64,000 bases of DNA from Diploptera punctata (GCA_030220185.1 JASPKZ010007534.1:247001-311000); one strand, 5' to 3'; counted from the first letter of the stretch, positions 1-9,663 are shown. Numbers and translations are program-made. Notes: generated from the sequence alone by a model not told the origin.

Positions 1-1
1 T

Positions 2-318
2 CATAAGATTTAAATGAATTGTGATTCCTTCTTACCTCATACTTCTATGCTTTTTTAACACAGCACTGCAGTATCAGCGACCATCATCACCATCATCAGC
101 TGTTTTCACGACTGTCAATTTTTTCTTTTGCCGGTAATTATCCAAACTGCCGTCAAAAGAACACCAGATGGCAGTTCGGATAATTACCGGCAAAAGAAAA
201 AATTGACAGTCATGAAAACAGCTGAGGTGGTGACATTGGTCGCTGATACTGCAGTGCTGTGTTTAAAAAACATAGAAGTATGAGCTAAGAAGGAATCATG
301 ATTCATTTAATTCTTATA
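2..318. mobile_element. foldback (palindromic) element
   Basis: The left half (about 2-165) reappears as its reverse complement in the right half (about 170-318), so the whole unit can fold into one long hairpin. No ORF lies inside. Near the arm tips is a CTGATGATGG-type stretch resembling the conserved start of the hammerhead cores found in other foldbacks of this window, but the GAAA part is not clear here. It is either a MITE or a paired terminal fragment of a Penelope-like element. Confidence 0.75.
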
Positions 319-343
319 TATTTTTTATGGTCCTGGGTTCGAA

Positions 344-664
344 TTAATTCCAGTCAAACAGCTGTTCTATGCTACGTGTTTCGTCTGGCGCGACACACCC
401 ACCACTGTCACTCACACCCTGTTCATTTAGGTCTACATCACTTGCTTTACTATTTACAGGCTTAGATTGTAATAATATTCTCTTAGCAACAGGACTACTA
501 TCACATTCGTCAAACGAATAACCATTTGATGAACTGTTACTGTCACTCTCATCTTCTGATAAAACTGACACTATAAACTCGCGTATTGTATTTTTGTCAA
601 CTTCGGGACATGAATCACTGTGTTTAACCGCACGACCTACCCTTTGGTCAGGTATCTTTTCAAC
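344..664 (-). CDS. possible terminal exon of unknown acidic protein
   Basis: An open frame on the minus strand runs about 106 codons to a TAA at 344-346. It is bounded on its 5' side (near 665) by a pyrimidine-rich stretch ending in AG that could be a splice acceptor. The product is rich in Asp, Glu and Ser (for example SEDESDSNSSSN) and ends EQLFDWN. I do not recognise a family. It abuts the foldback at 2-318, so it could be a host exon or the tail of a decayed transposon gene. Codon bias is not informative at this length. Confidence 0.25.
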   Translation of the reverse strand, partial: VEKIPDQRVGRAVKHSDSCPEVDKNTIREFIVSVLSEDESDSNSSSNGYSFDECDSSPVAKRILLQSKPVNSKASDVDLNEQGVSDSGGCVAPDETRSIEQLFDWN

Positions 665-1490
665 TAAAAATAAAATAAATAAAGAGAAAATCCTGATATT
701 GCAACATTCATAGCCAAAAAAAGACCTTGAAACATGAATGTATACCCTCCTTTAGAAAACCCTTTTACAACTAGCCTGTACCGTTATTCTGTAAGGGATG
801 TGCAAAGTATTGCTAAGAAAGGATGTACAAACACAGAACAAAAAATAATTTTAGTAAATTTAAAATAATAAGATTGAAAACCAGAGCTTGCCAGACATGG
901 CATACTGCTGTATACTGCGGAAAGGCTACTGTTTTTAACAGAGAGGAGACCCTTTAATTCCTTCCATCGAAGGCTTAAAGGGACCGACCTGGACAGTAAC
1001 CTAGTGTCACCTTCTCGTGGTGCAGCTGTTAGTAATCATGCTTATGCATGGGAAGGGCTACTCACCAATAAGCACTGGTCAGCTTGGTGAGTTTTTCTTT
1101 TTTGACCGAATTGGTATTACTTCTTCCCATACCAATTCCCTCTTTCAACTTTTCTATCCAGTCTCCCTTGACTGACCTCTTGTTTCTTTTGACCCTGATG
1201 GTATTAGAGTATTCGGGGCCTAGGGGTTCATTTCTCCTTCTTTCCTATACCTACTTTCTCTCTACGGGTGACATGTGGTGCCTACTACTAAACGGTTACA
1301 ATTACCAACCAACCAACACTTTCACCGGCACATGGCATACAAAAGGTTACTGAAATGAGGTAAACCTATAATAGTGTGGTCTCATTGAACAGTTGTTAAT
1401 GTGACCTGATCAATGTCAAGAGAAGACCATTAAATTGCAGTTTATCCTTTCCACTGTCTATACATATAAAATGTTGCTTTTGGTTTCCAG
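665..1490. other. non-coding, intron or intergenic sequence
   Basis: No protein homology is recognisable. The stretch from about 940 to 1350 has a higher G+C content and a fixed, text-like composition suggesting a dispersed repeat fragment, but no second copy is in the window to prove it. The last 50 bases are the pyrimidine tract and acceptor leading to the COX7A-like exon at 1491. Confidence 0.4.
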
Positions 1491-1640
1491 GGTGTATCGC
1501 CACTGAGCAAGAACGAACCTCCAAAGATAGTTTTCCAAGATGCAAGTGTGAAACCTGTTCAGCACACTACATCACGGTATTCATCCGGTAGTGCTAGCGG
1601 TCTCTATGCCACACTCAAGAAGAAACAACAAATCTTCCAG
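1491..1640 (+). CDS. COX7A2L-like exon, N-terminal linker
   Basis: Fifty codons between a good acceptor (tttccag) and donor (CAG/gtttgt), in phase 0 at the downstream junction. It encodes GVSPLSKNEPPKIVF at its start and LKKKQQIFQ at its end, the latter running into the COX7A core of the next exon. The donor lies only about 9 bases upstream of a Penelope-like insertion. Confidence 0.85.
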
Positions 1641-3490
1641 GTTTGTCAATTATATTATTTTCAGTCTGATCATCTTACCTCAATATTAATGTTGATTTGT
1701 CCTTGGACATGTTTCAAAACAATTCTGTTTTATCGTCAGCTTGTCCAGACTGGTTTGATTTATGTTGCATTATGTTGCACACCCTGGATGTCGATGTCAG
1801 CTCCATCCTGTGGTTGGTCAAAGAACCTCCAAACAAGGTCACGCTCCATCGGAATTTCAAAATTCATAACTCTGTTTCTGTTCTTCTGAATATAAATTTT
1901 TTCCCAAATAGTCAGCTCGTTTGTATTTTCTAACTGTTTTAATAATTTAGTGTCTGAATTTATATTATGTTTTTCAGACCAAACATGAGCAGCAACTGCA
2001 GATTTTTCTATTTCGCCATTTTTAATATTTCTTATGTGTTCTTTGGTTCTAATTTTTAGGTTTCTTTTTGTTTTCCCTATATATATCTTTTCACAACCCA
2101 TGCATTCAATTTGATATATTCCTGACTTTTTATTTTTATCAGTTTTTTTCATTTTTGTTGGTTTTTATTAGTTTATTTAAACTATAGTTATTTTTTGGTG
2201 CTAATTTAATATTAAACTTCTCAAATATATTTTGAAATTTATTATGTACCCAAGGGTGATATGTGAATTTCCTATATTTTTTCATAGGTGGTTCTTCTTC
2301 TTCAAGATTACTTCTGTTTATCATTTTTTGTTTTTTATACATAATATAAATTCAGACACTAAATTATTAAAACAGTTAGAAAATACAAAAGAGCTGACTA
2401 TTTGGGAAAAAATTTATATTCAGAAGAACAGAAACAGAGTTATGAATTTTGATATTCCGATGGAGCATGACCTTGTTTGGAGGTTCTTTGGCCAACCACA
2501 GGATGGAGCTGACATCGACATCCAGGGTGTGCAACATAATGCAACATAAATAAAACCAGTCTGGACAAGCTGACGATAAAACAGAATTGTTTTGAAACAT
2601 GTCCAAGAACAAATCAACATTAATATTGAGGTAAGATGATCAGACTAAAAATAATATAATTAAGAAGATATATACTCATTTTTGTGGTTAATGGATTTTG
2701 TGGGGAGTCAAATTACAATTTTTAGGGGGTCTTATATGTGTCCTTTATGAGATTTTGTCAGTTATAATATTATTTTGAAGTTTACTGAGTTCATGGGGGT
2801 AAAAATAACAAATTTTCAAGAAACAAAAAGTAAATTATTTTTTAGAGAGCATTTAAGGGGTTATGTCGGCTGCGGTGGCATTAGAACGTACAGATGTCAA
2901 TATGATTTGATATAGTTTACAACCTGTGGTTCATTCTAACATGCATAGTGCATCGTTTCCTTAACAATATACTATATTGTTTATTTAACTTTCACAGGGA
3001 AAAAACACTATGAGGTTTAATATAGGAATTAAATTAATGTTTTTAATACCTCACCTCACATCTTTTCCTCTAGACTGCAGTTTCGGAGCTATATCTCCAT
3101 CATCAGTAACCTCTCATCGACCGTCTTCTAGAAAACTGCCAAGAAACGACATAACACCAGTCGACGAGAGGCTACTGATGATGGAGATATAGCTCCTAAA
3201 CTGCAGTCCAGAAGAAAAGGCATATGAGGAGAGGTAATAAAAACATTAATTTAATTCCTATCCTAAATTATTATGTTTTTGCAGAGTTTTGTGTTGTAGA
3301 GACTTTTTTCTCTTGTGATCAAATATTAGTTATGTGATTTTTGTTACAGAAACCAGATGGCCTTCCTGTGCACGTAAAGGGAGGTCCGATGGACAAAGCC
3401 CTATATGGTCTGACGCTCGCACTTTGTGTCATCGGAGTTGCTGGTTCGCTGCACACTCTATACGTCTTGTCATACCCAAGAAAACCTTAA
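1491..3490 (+). CDS. COX7A family protein, COX7A2L/SCAF1-like (3' two exons)
   Basis: Two exons (1491-1640 and 3350-3490) join in phase 0 and encode 96 residues to a TAA. The C-terminal part has the COX7A layout: QIFQKPDGLPVHVKGGP, then a hydrophobic single-pass helix (LTLALCVIGVAG) and a short tail ending YPRKP. COX7A subunits sit in the inner mitochondrial membrane in complex IV. The preceding exon contains NEPPKIVF followed by a Ser/Tyr-rich linker, matching the extended N-terminus of COX7A2L (SCAF1/COX7RP), which tethers complex III to complex IV, rather than the short presequence of ordinary COX7A. The N-terminal exon(s), with start and mitochondrial presequence, lie to the left of the window or were not recognised. 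The intron carries two Penelope-type foldback insertions. Confidence 0.85.
1706..1739 (-). ncRNA. hammerhead ribozyme-like core, PLE family I
   Basis: Read on the minus strand: CTGACGA (1739-1733), one extra T, a perfect 6-bp helix II with loop GAAT, GAAA (1715-1712), a minimal helix III ACATGT and the GTC cleavage triplet. All core positions are present. Helix I next to the site pairs poorly, so activity is uncertain. Its inverted partner lies at 2570-2603. Confidence 0.55.
1760..2342 (-). pseudogene. PLE GIY-YIG endonuclease region
   Basis: Two overlapping minus-strand frames (2139-2342 and 1760-2152) encode the C-terminus of a Penelope-like polyprotein. Upstream is the linker (FNIKLAPKNNYSLNKLI). 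Then comes the endonuclease with GIYQIEC and YIGKTKRNLKIRTKEH, which hold the GIY and YIG motifs and the following Arg-containing helix. The reverse transcriptase is absent, and a frame change near 2140-2150 breaks the ORF. It would have nicked target DNA during retrotransposition; this copy is dead. Confidence 0.85.
2345..2549 (+). pseudogene. PLE C-terminal fragment, sense copy
   Basis: It encodes the end of the same polyprotein as the opposing copy (LTIWEKIYIQKNRNRVMNF, then [19 protein letters not shown]) to a stop near 2549. It lacks the GIY-YIG motifs and is 5'-truncated at the junction with the inverted copy. Confidence 0.8.
2570..2603 (+). ncRNA. hammerhead ribozyme-like core, PLE family I (sense in intron)
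   Basis: CTGACGA at 2570-2576, extra T at 2577, helix II 2578-2583 with 2588-2593 (six pairs, GAAT loop), GAAA at 2594-2597, helix III ACATGT, cleavage triplet GTC at 2601-2603. It reads in the same direction as the COX7A2L-like pre-mRNA. The flanking helix I is weak, so this is a motif call only. Confidence 0.55.
3021..3262. mobile_element. foldback element with hammerhead-like cores, family II
   Basis: The arms 3021-3110 and about 3170-3262 are inverted copies around a short GA-rich centre. Each arm contains a CTGATGATGGAGATATAGCT unit. No coding sequence remains. The layout matches the terminal inverted pair of a PLE or a non-autonomous derivative. It lies about 90 bases before the last COX7A2L-like exon. 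Confidence 0.8.
3073..3106 (-). ncRNA. hammerhead ribozyme-like core, family II (intact)
   Basis: Minus strand: CTGATGA (3106-3100), extra T (3099), helix II of GGAG with CTCC closing an ATATAG loop (3098-3085), GAAA (3084-3081), helix III ACTGCAGT, then C as the cleavage base (3073). Helix I can form about three pairs. The mirror copy at 3175-3208 has TAAA instead of GAAA and is probably inactive. Confidence 0.55.
3350..3490 (+). CDS. COX7A2L-like terminal exon
   Basis: The acceptor ttgttacag precedes AAA CCA GAT GGC; 46 codons then reach TAA at 3488-3490. It encodes the COX7A core (KPDGLPVHVKGGP), the transmembrane helix and the matrix/intermembrane tail SYPRKP. Phase 0 matches the preceding exon. 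Confidence 0.9.
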   Translation, partial: KPDGLPVHVKGGPMDKALYGLTLALCVIGVAGSLHTLYVLSYPRKP

Positions 3491-3576
3491 AAACGTCCAT
3501 CTCTAGGTGACAAGTATCTCGGCAGTGGTAGTCGCCACTTGTAGTGACAACAAGTGCTTTTACTAAGATGTTTATT

Positions 3577-3727
3577 AATAAAACTTAGCTCTCATGTGTG
3601 CTGCACATATGTACTTAATTTCTCATCATGACAAATATTTTTGAAGTTTTTCTAACAGAAATCTCAGTAAAAGCATTTGTTAGTGTGCCTTTGCCATCTT
3701 AAACATTTGTAAATAAGTCACAATAAA
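3577..3727 (+). terminator. poly(A) signals of the COX7A2L-like gene
   Basis: AATAAA occurs at 3577-3582 and again at 3722-3727, 90 and 230 bases after the stop codon. Either could direct cleavage and polyadenylation. A GT/T-rich stretch follows the second. Confidence 0.6.
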
Positions 3728-3784
3728 GTCTTATTTTTTAGAAGAAGGCAATAAAAATCATGTTTAAGTGTAATTTTCTTCATC

Positions 3785-4395
3785 ATTGCTTCCCTGTGTA
3801 GCACGACAAGTAGGAGGCCCTTAACATACCAGCTGGCCTCACATCCTCATGTGTTAATAATAGAGGTGACGATCATCCAATCTGTATAGTGGTGACATGG
3901 TCAGCATGCTGGTGCCCCACCCGTTATACTTTGTTTTCTCAACCTGGAGCTGCTACCTATTGTAGCTGCCCAAATCATTCCATGATTTTGGATTTTTAGG
4001 GCGGATTTTGTTTTGCAGTAGAAAATTTAAACCCAAACTCTTGAAAGATTACTTCTGATTACATGAATGGAGTTTACGTTTGGCTGCATCTGGCATTGGA
4101 CTGTGTCCGCAGCAGACATTTTGCAAAAATCAGCAAAAAACCTTACTCTTAAATTGATTAAAACTCAAACTTATAAGCAAGGGGTAAACAAAATATGACC
4201 CTCATCTACCAGGTATCTGCAAAGATCCCAAACTTGTATCACGTCATGCCCTTCACAGTGTGGGTGGACACCGGTCCAATACTGGCTGAAATTCCATGAC
4301 AAAATTTCTTCCTCCATGGAGACTCAAAGCCATGCAAGGCCTGTAGCTCTGCACCAAGGCATCATGGCTTAAACTTCGTGGCTACAGATTAAAAT
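3785..4395 (-). mobile_element. tRNA-derived SINE family A, old split copy
   Basis: The minus strand matches the family A SINE found at 11895, 39548 and 60788: blocks at about 3810-3975 and 4250-4390 correspond to its 3' body and its tRNA-like head, with unrelated AT-rich sequence (about 3978-4230) between. Many substitutions make it the oldest copy in the window. Confidence 0.65.
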
Positions 4396-4666
4396 CCAAC
4401 ACAAACAACAAAATCTAAACTAAAATCACATGCATATATTTTATAGAACTGGCAACAATTAATTTTTTCTTGTGTGAACAGTGAACATTTGAGTTTATGG
4501 GGAAGGACAAGGGAAGGTCATGAAGTGATTGGCTGTAGTTAAGCTCAAATTGCTATGAAACACAGATCCACAGTCAGAACTTCTGTTTATTCCTCTAAAA
4601 GATCTATTGATTTTTGTAAGAAAAGTTATATTTTTTTTATTAATATTTAAGGCAATTTTACATATC

Positions 4667-4875
4667 ATCTGCTTAGAACCACGTGGTTCTACACTCCACT
4701 TAAAAAAAGTGTTAAGTTCTAACTCATTTTCTGTTTTTCACGGAAAATTGTATATTTTGTGGTCAGAAAGCCAAAACAGTGTTATTATTGTTAATTGGAA
4801 AGTATTCAAAACTTAATTGTGCTCTCTAAACATTTTTAAAAAATTGAGTTAGAACAAAAGTGTTCTAAGCAGGTG
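4667..4875. mobile_element. short MITE-like inverted repeat
   Basis: Both ends carry TGCTTAGAAC in opposite orientation, followed on both sides by an imperfect inverted GTTCTAACTC-type block. The interior is AT-rich and non-coding. Target-site duplication is not clear. Confidence 0.5.
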
Positions 4876-4884
4876 GTATTTAGC

Positions 4885-5325
4885 CTGCATAGTTTATATA
4901 TATATATACATATATATTGATGTTATAATTAAATTTTGACATTTAGAAATGAAGGCCAAATGTGATATGAAAAGAGAAATAAATGCCTGAACCAGGATTT
5001 GAACCCGATACGAAATAAAGAACTGTTATGGTATAAGTAGATATTCTTTTTATATGCTCACTTGCTATAGAAGACACGAGATGGCGGCTTGACCAATGAC
5101 TAGCTGTCCCTCATGATAGAGAATCATATATAAGGAAGTAAAATAAATGCTTGTGCTGGAATGCCTGAGTGATGCAGTTGGGATAGCACTAACGTATAGA
5201 GTTAGAGGTCTCGGGTTCAAACCCCACCTCAGACATTAATTTTTCTTTACATGTAATATTTGGCCTTTATTGCTAAATGTCAAAATTTAGTTATAACATT
5301 GAAATATATATATATATATATATAA
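4885..5325. mobile_element. foldback element carrying tRNA-like heads
   Basis: Arms 4885-4990 and about 5230-5325 are inverted repeats ending in (TA)n. At the inner side of the right arm, 5164-5237 folds like a tRNA (acceptor pairing, CTAAC/GTTAG anticodon stem, B-box GGTTCAAACCC). The left arm begins the equivalent tRNA-like stretch in reverse (TTTGAACCCG). Related units occur at 9605-10090 and 17490-17720. Confidence 0.6.
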
Positions 5326-5524
5326 GAAAAGTTCTCTATCCATATTTTTAATTTGAAAATCCAATATTCTATTATTAAATTATAAATGTTTCAGTTGTAA
5401 AGTTCTTGTAAAAGTGGCACAAGTAAAGTTTTACACAATAAATTTTAAAAATGAGTTTACAAAATAGGAATGGAGACTTAATGATTTGCCCAATTATTTG
5501 TGAATTCAAAATGAAGATAAGAAG

Positions 5525-5679
5525 ATTCAATCAAGTTTTTTTGAGACTAAATTTAATGTTGAATTGTTCTCAAACATGCCAGTTTGGGCAAGCTGACGAT
5601 GATATCGAAACATGTTTGAGAACAAATCAACATTAAGTTGATGTAAGATGTTTCCAGTCTCAAAAAAACTTGATTAAAA
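5525..5679. mobile_element. terminal hairpin of a Penelope-like element, family VII
   Basis: Inverted arms (AATCAAGTTTTTTTGAGACT and complement) enclose CTGACGA (5593-5599), a T, GATATC and GAAA (5607-5610), the order of a hammerhead core with a very short helix II. An inner pairing TTCTCAAACATG with CATGTTTGAGAA is 12 bp. No coding sequence remains. Confidence 0.6.
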
Positions 5680-5840
5680 GAACCTTAAAACATTACTTCC
5701 TACAAAAAACCATAAGAAAATTTGCTCATTTGTGATATAGAAGGCACTGGACATATAAAATACAACATGAACTGTCACTACAGAACTCCAGTCGAGAAGC
5801 TTGTATTGTAGTATTTGTACAGTATTTATTGTAAATAAAT

Positions 5841-7588
5841 AGTTTATTAAACACAGTGTTTATCTTTTAAAACCCCACCTCCTTGCAGAATGGATTCTGT
5901 TGCAGATGAGAAGAATAGTTTATTAAACACAGTGTTTATCTTTTAAAACCCCACCTCCTTGCAGAATGGATTCTGTTGCAGATGAGAAGAATAGTTTATT
6001 AAACACAGTGTTTATCTTTTAAAACCCCACCTCCTTGCAGAATGGATTCTGTTGCAGATGAGAAGAATAGTTTATTAAACACAGTGTTTATCTTTTAAAA
6101 CCCCACCTCCTTGCAGAATGGATTCTGTTGCAGATGAGAAGAATAGTTTATTAAACACAGTGTTTATCTTTTAAAACCCCACCTCCTTGCAGAATGGATT
6201 CTGTTGCAGATGAGAAGAATAGTTTATTAAACACAGTGTTTATCTTTTAAAACCCCACCTCCTTGCAGAATGGATTCTGTTGCAGATGAGAAGAATAGTT
6301 TATTAAACACAGTGTTTATCTTTTAAAACCCCACCTCCTTGCAGAATGGATTCTGTTGCAGATGAGAAGAATAGTTTATTAAACACATGTTTATCTTTTA
6401 AAACCCCACCTCCTTGCAGAATGGATTCTGTTGCAGATGAGAAGAATAGTTTATTAAACACAGTGTTTATCTTTTAAACCCCACCTCCTGCTGCAGAATG
6501 GATTCTGTTGCAGATGAGAAGAATAGTTTATTAAACACAGTGTTTATCTTTTAAAACCCCACCTCCTTGCAGAATGGATTCTGTTGCAGATGAGAAGAAT
6601 AGTTTATTAAACACAGTGTTTATCTTTTAAAACCCCACCTCCTTGCAGAATGGATTCTGTTGCAGATGAGAAGAATAGTTTATTAACACAGTGTTTATCT
6701 TTTAAAACCCCACCTCCTTGCAGAATGGATTCTGTTGCAGATGAGAAGAATAGTTTATTAAACACAGTGTTTATCTTTTAAAACCCCACCTCCTTGCAGA
6801 ATGGATTCTGTTTGCAGATGAGAAGAATAGTTTATTAAACACAGTGTTTATCTTTTAAAACCCCACCTCCTTGCAGAATGGATTCTGTTGCAGATGAGAA
6901 GAATAGTTTATTAAACACAGTGTTTATCTTTTAAAACCCCACCTCCTTGCAGAATGGATTCTGTTGCAGATGAGAAGAATAGTTTATTAAACACAGTGTT
7001 TATCTTTTAAAACCCCACCTCCTTGCAGAATGGATTCTGTTGCAGATGAGAAGAATAGTTTATTAAACACAGTGTTTATCTTTTAAAACCCCACCTCCTT
7101 GCAGAATGGATTCTGTTGCAGATGAGAAGAATAGTTTATTAAACACAGTGTTTATCTTTTAAAACCCCACCTCCTTGCAGAATGGATTCTGTTGCAGATG
7201 AGAAGAATAGTTTATTAAACACAGTGTTTATCTTTTAAAACCCCACCTCCTTGCAGAATGGATTCTGTTGCAGATGAGAAGAATAGTTTATTAAACACAG
7301 TGTTTATCTTTTAAAACCCCACCTCCTTGCAGAATGGATTCTGTTGCAGATGAGAAGAATAGTTTATTAAACACAGTGTTTATCTTTTAAAACCCCACCT
7401 CCTTGCAGAATGGATTCTGTTGCAGATGAGAAGAATAGTTTATTAAACACAGTGTTTATCTTTTAAAACCCCACCTCCTTGCAGAATGGATTCTGTTGCA
7501 GATGAGAAGAATAGTTTATTAAACACAGTGTTTATCTTTTAAAACCCCACCTCCTTGCAGAATGGATTCTGTTGCAGATGAGAAGAAT
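5841..7588 (+). repeat. 76-bp minisatellite, 23 copies
   Basis: About 23 near-identical 76-bp units with only rare single-base changes or small indels (near 6389, 6478, 6490, 6686 and 6812), indicating recent expansion. Each unit contains a pyrimidine tract ending CCTTGCAG, immediately followed by AATGGATTCTG, an 18-codon mini-ORF (MDSVADEKN, then a short AT-rich tail and stop). The last unit ends AAGAAT/GTGAGC, which looks like a splice donor, so the final unit has the form of a 28-base exon (7561-7588). Confidence 0.95.
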
Positions 7589-7639
7589 GTGAGCGGAAGG
7601 AATGTGCACATACATTATATTAAATTAATGTTGGGAAGT

Positions 7640-8215
7640 AAACATTATGACGTATAATCAATAAAATTTTAGAGAGATCTAATCAATTTAAATATCTTGG
7701 ATATTATCTCTCTATCTGGGATGTAAAGGATATCCCTGAAAAAATTACTAGTTATAACAAAAGTTTAGGAATTATTAATCAAGTTATGAAACCATCCCTT
7801 GTACAAAAAAACACCAGATTACGTTTATGTAACACTTTGGCTAGACCAGTGTTGACCTATGGTAGTGAAGCATGGACACTAAAAAGACAACATGGAAGCA
7901 GAATAACGGCTTGTGAAATGAGATTCATGCACAGAACAGCGGGTTACACCAGATGGGATCAGAAAAGAAACACGGATATCTTAAAAGAATTGAAGACTAC
8001 GCCAATTTTAGAATATATTAAACAGTACCAACTAAATTGGAAACACCATCTTGAAAGAATGAGTTCAAATCGGATCCCCAAAGCTGTTTATAATTATATA
8101 CCAAGAGGATGAAGATCACTGGGCCGTCCTATTAAACGCTGGAGGGAAAATTTTCTATAGGATCGTAACAAGCCTTGACCTAATACTTGGAAGGAATGAA
8201 GAAGAAGAAGAACAT
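7640..8215 (+). mobile_element. non-LTR retrotransposon fragment, family B (3' end)
   Basis: A frame at 7786-8112, extended by degraded sequence on both sides, encodes the region after the reverse-transcriptase catalytic core: LARPVLTYGSEAWTL, then RFMHRTAGYTRWDQKRN, then the IPKAVYNYIPRG stretch and, after a stop, RSLGRPIKRWRE. It ends in a (GAA)n tail at about 8200-8215. Severely 5'-truncated and dead. Other family B pieces lie at 18180, 27230, 42480, 44020, 57390, 59650 and 60120. Confidence 0.8.
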
Positions 8216-8830
8216 TTTGTTTAAACAACTCACCTCATAGAATTCATGCTTCCATGATTCCACGGTTTCAAACATAGTCGTGTTCATCCTCAGCCATAAC
8301 TCCGACTGACGAAATTCTTCGGCAATCAACTGTTCTATTGCTGCCATCTATGGTTGAATTTATGAACTTCAAAATCAAAATAATTTTGTTAGGGATATCA
8401 AAATTCATTGAACTATCGTTGTTTTTCTGAATGTATATTTTCTCCCAAACTGTCAATTCCAAAGGCTTCTCTACTTGTTTTAAAAGTTTAGCTTCTCTTC
8501 CAATTTTATGATGTTCTAATAAACTATGTGCAACAATTGCAGATTTTTCAATTTCACAATTTTTAATATTTCTGAAATCTTGTTTTGTCCGAATTTCTAA
8601 TCAATGAATTTTGATATCCCTAAAGAAATTACTTTGATTTCGAAGTTCATAAATTCAACCATAGATGGCAGCACTGAAGATGGCGACAATAGAACAGTTG
8701 ACGGCTGAAGAATTTCGTCAGTCGGAGTTATGGCTGAGGATGAAGACAACTGTGTTTGAAACCGCAGTATCGTGGAAGCATGAATCCTATGAGGTGAGTT
8801 GTTTAAACAAAATGTTCTCCGATGAATTTT
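8211..8830. mobile_element. Penelope-like element family III, inverted pair
   Basis: A minus copy (8211-8590) and a plus copy (about 8600-8830) share the outer end TTGTTTAAACAACTCACCTC. The minus copy encodes a decayed PLE C-terminus (LTVWEKIYIQKNNDSSMNF). Both ends carry a CTGAGGA...GAAAC hammerhead-like core (about 8253-8298 minus, 8728-8775 plus). A second inverted pair of the same family is at 30935-31400. Confidence 0.75.
8728..8775 (+). ncRNA. hammerhead-like core, PLE family III, slightly degraded
   Basis: CTGAGGA at 8734-8740, extra T, a helix II with one mismatch, GAAA at 8758-8761, and TA before TCGTGG. Helix I pairs TTATGG (8728-8733) with TCGTGG (8770-8775). Helix III has one mismatch relative to the better copy at 30966-31013. 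It reads in the sense of the Nup62-like gene if transcription starts upstream. Confidence 0.45.
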
Positions 8831-9604
8831 AGTGCAGATACAGTATTGTACTAACTCATGCAAGTTCTGAGTCTGATACATTATCAAGACACAGCTAATA
8901 TGGCTCAAGACAGACTGCACCTACTTCCCCCCGAATTGCATTCTTCTCATCAGCCAACAGTACAATCATTCCAACATTAACGTATAAGATAAGGTGGTAC
9001 TTTTTAGCAAATTCCGAAAGAATGAGGTTCTAATGAAAATATATTTATTTTTATTTTATCACTGATCTTCACCAAACCTTCTAGCAGATACTGAAAGCGA
9101 CCATGACCAAAAAGTATATTTTATTTATATATAGAATTTTAATGTTTACACATCTTTCTGTGCCTAATTTTTATTTTTCTTCTCCACTCGTCTCTCTCCA
9201 TCCAATCCATGTCCTCCAGTCCTCTTGCTCTCATTCCAGTTCTTATTTCCTGCATCCACGAGTTTCGAGGTCTTGCTCTCCTCCTTCTTCCAGGTGGACA
9301 CCATTCCAATGTTTTCCTGGGTAATATTTTTTCTTGTATTCATCGTACGTGTCCATACCAATTTAATTGCTTATACCGTATATAATCTACTATTGAATAA
9401 CCAATATTCATTTTTTCTCTTATGACATCTTGCTGCTCTCCTCAAGAAATCCATTTACATCGACACAAGTTTTTGTTGAATTTTCAAACTTCAGCTCCAC
9501 ATGTGACAGTACTTCTCACTATTGAATTATATATTTGTAACTTATTTTTCCTGGTTATATGTCTGTTCCATAAGACTCCATTCATCATTGCTGTACCAAA
9601 AAGT
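8831..9604. other. no recognisable feature
   Basis: AT-rich non-coding sequence. Short open frames around 9100-9430 are pyrimidine-rich and give no recognisable protein; the reverse frame at 9164-9361 (WKKEESKTSKLVDAGNKNW) might be an old retroelement scrap, but I cannot support it. Confidence 0.4.
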
Positions 9605-9663
9605 ATATATATATATATATATATTACACCACCAGGTGAATCCAATTCAAACACTTATTTTTG

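Larger units (their letters stand above)
1650..2662. mobile_element. Penelope-like element, two 5'-truncated copies head to head
   Basis: A minus-strand copy (1650-2342) and a plus-strand copy (2345-2662) share the same 3' end, so the outermost bases form inverted repeats ending in a GAGGTAAGATGATC-type sequence. The minus copy encodes the linker and GIY-YIG endonuclease that follow reverse transcriptase in PLEs; the plus copy keeps only the last 70 or so codons. Both ends carry a hammerhead-like core. This inverted, truncated layout is typical of PLE insertions. The element sits in the COX7A2L-like intron. Confidence 0.85.

Noticed and set aside
5593..5615. Functional hammerhead in family VII
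   Set aside because: Order of core motifs is right, but GATATC cannot form a proper helix II with a loop; listed only as a remnant.
5841..7588. CRISPR array
   Set aside because: Units are directly adjacent with no unique spacers, and the genome is eukaryotic.
7561..7588. Certain first exon of the Nup62-like gene
   Set aside because: Phase-compatible only with the second acceptor of exon 3; the 11690 exon has a stronger donor and uses the first AG, so the mini-exon is kept as an alternative.
9164..9425. Coding exon candidates
   Set aside because: Pyrimidine-rich frames on both strands without recognisable family or convincing splice borders.
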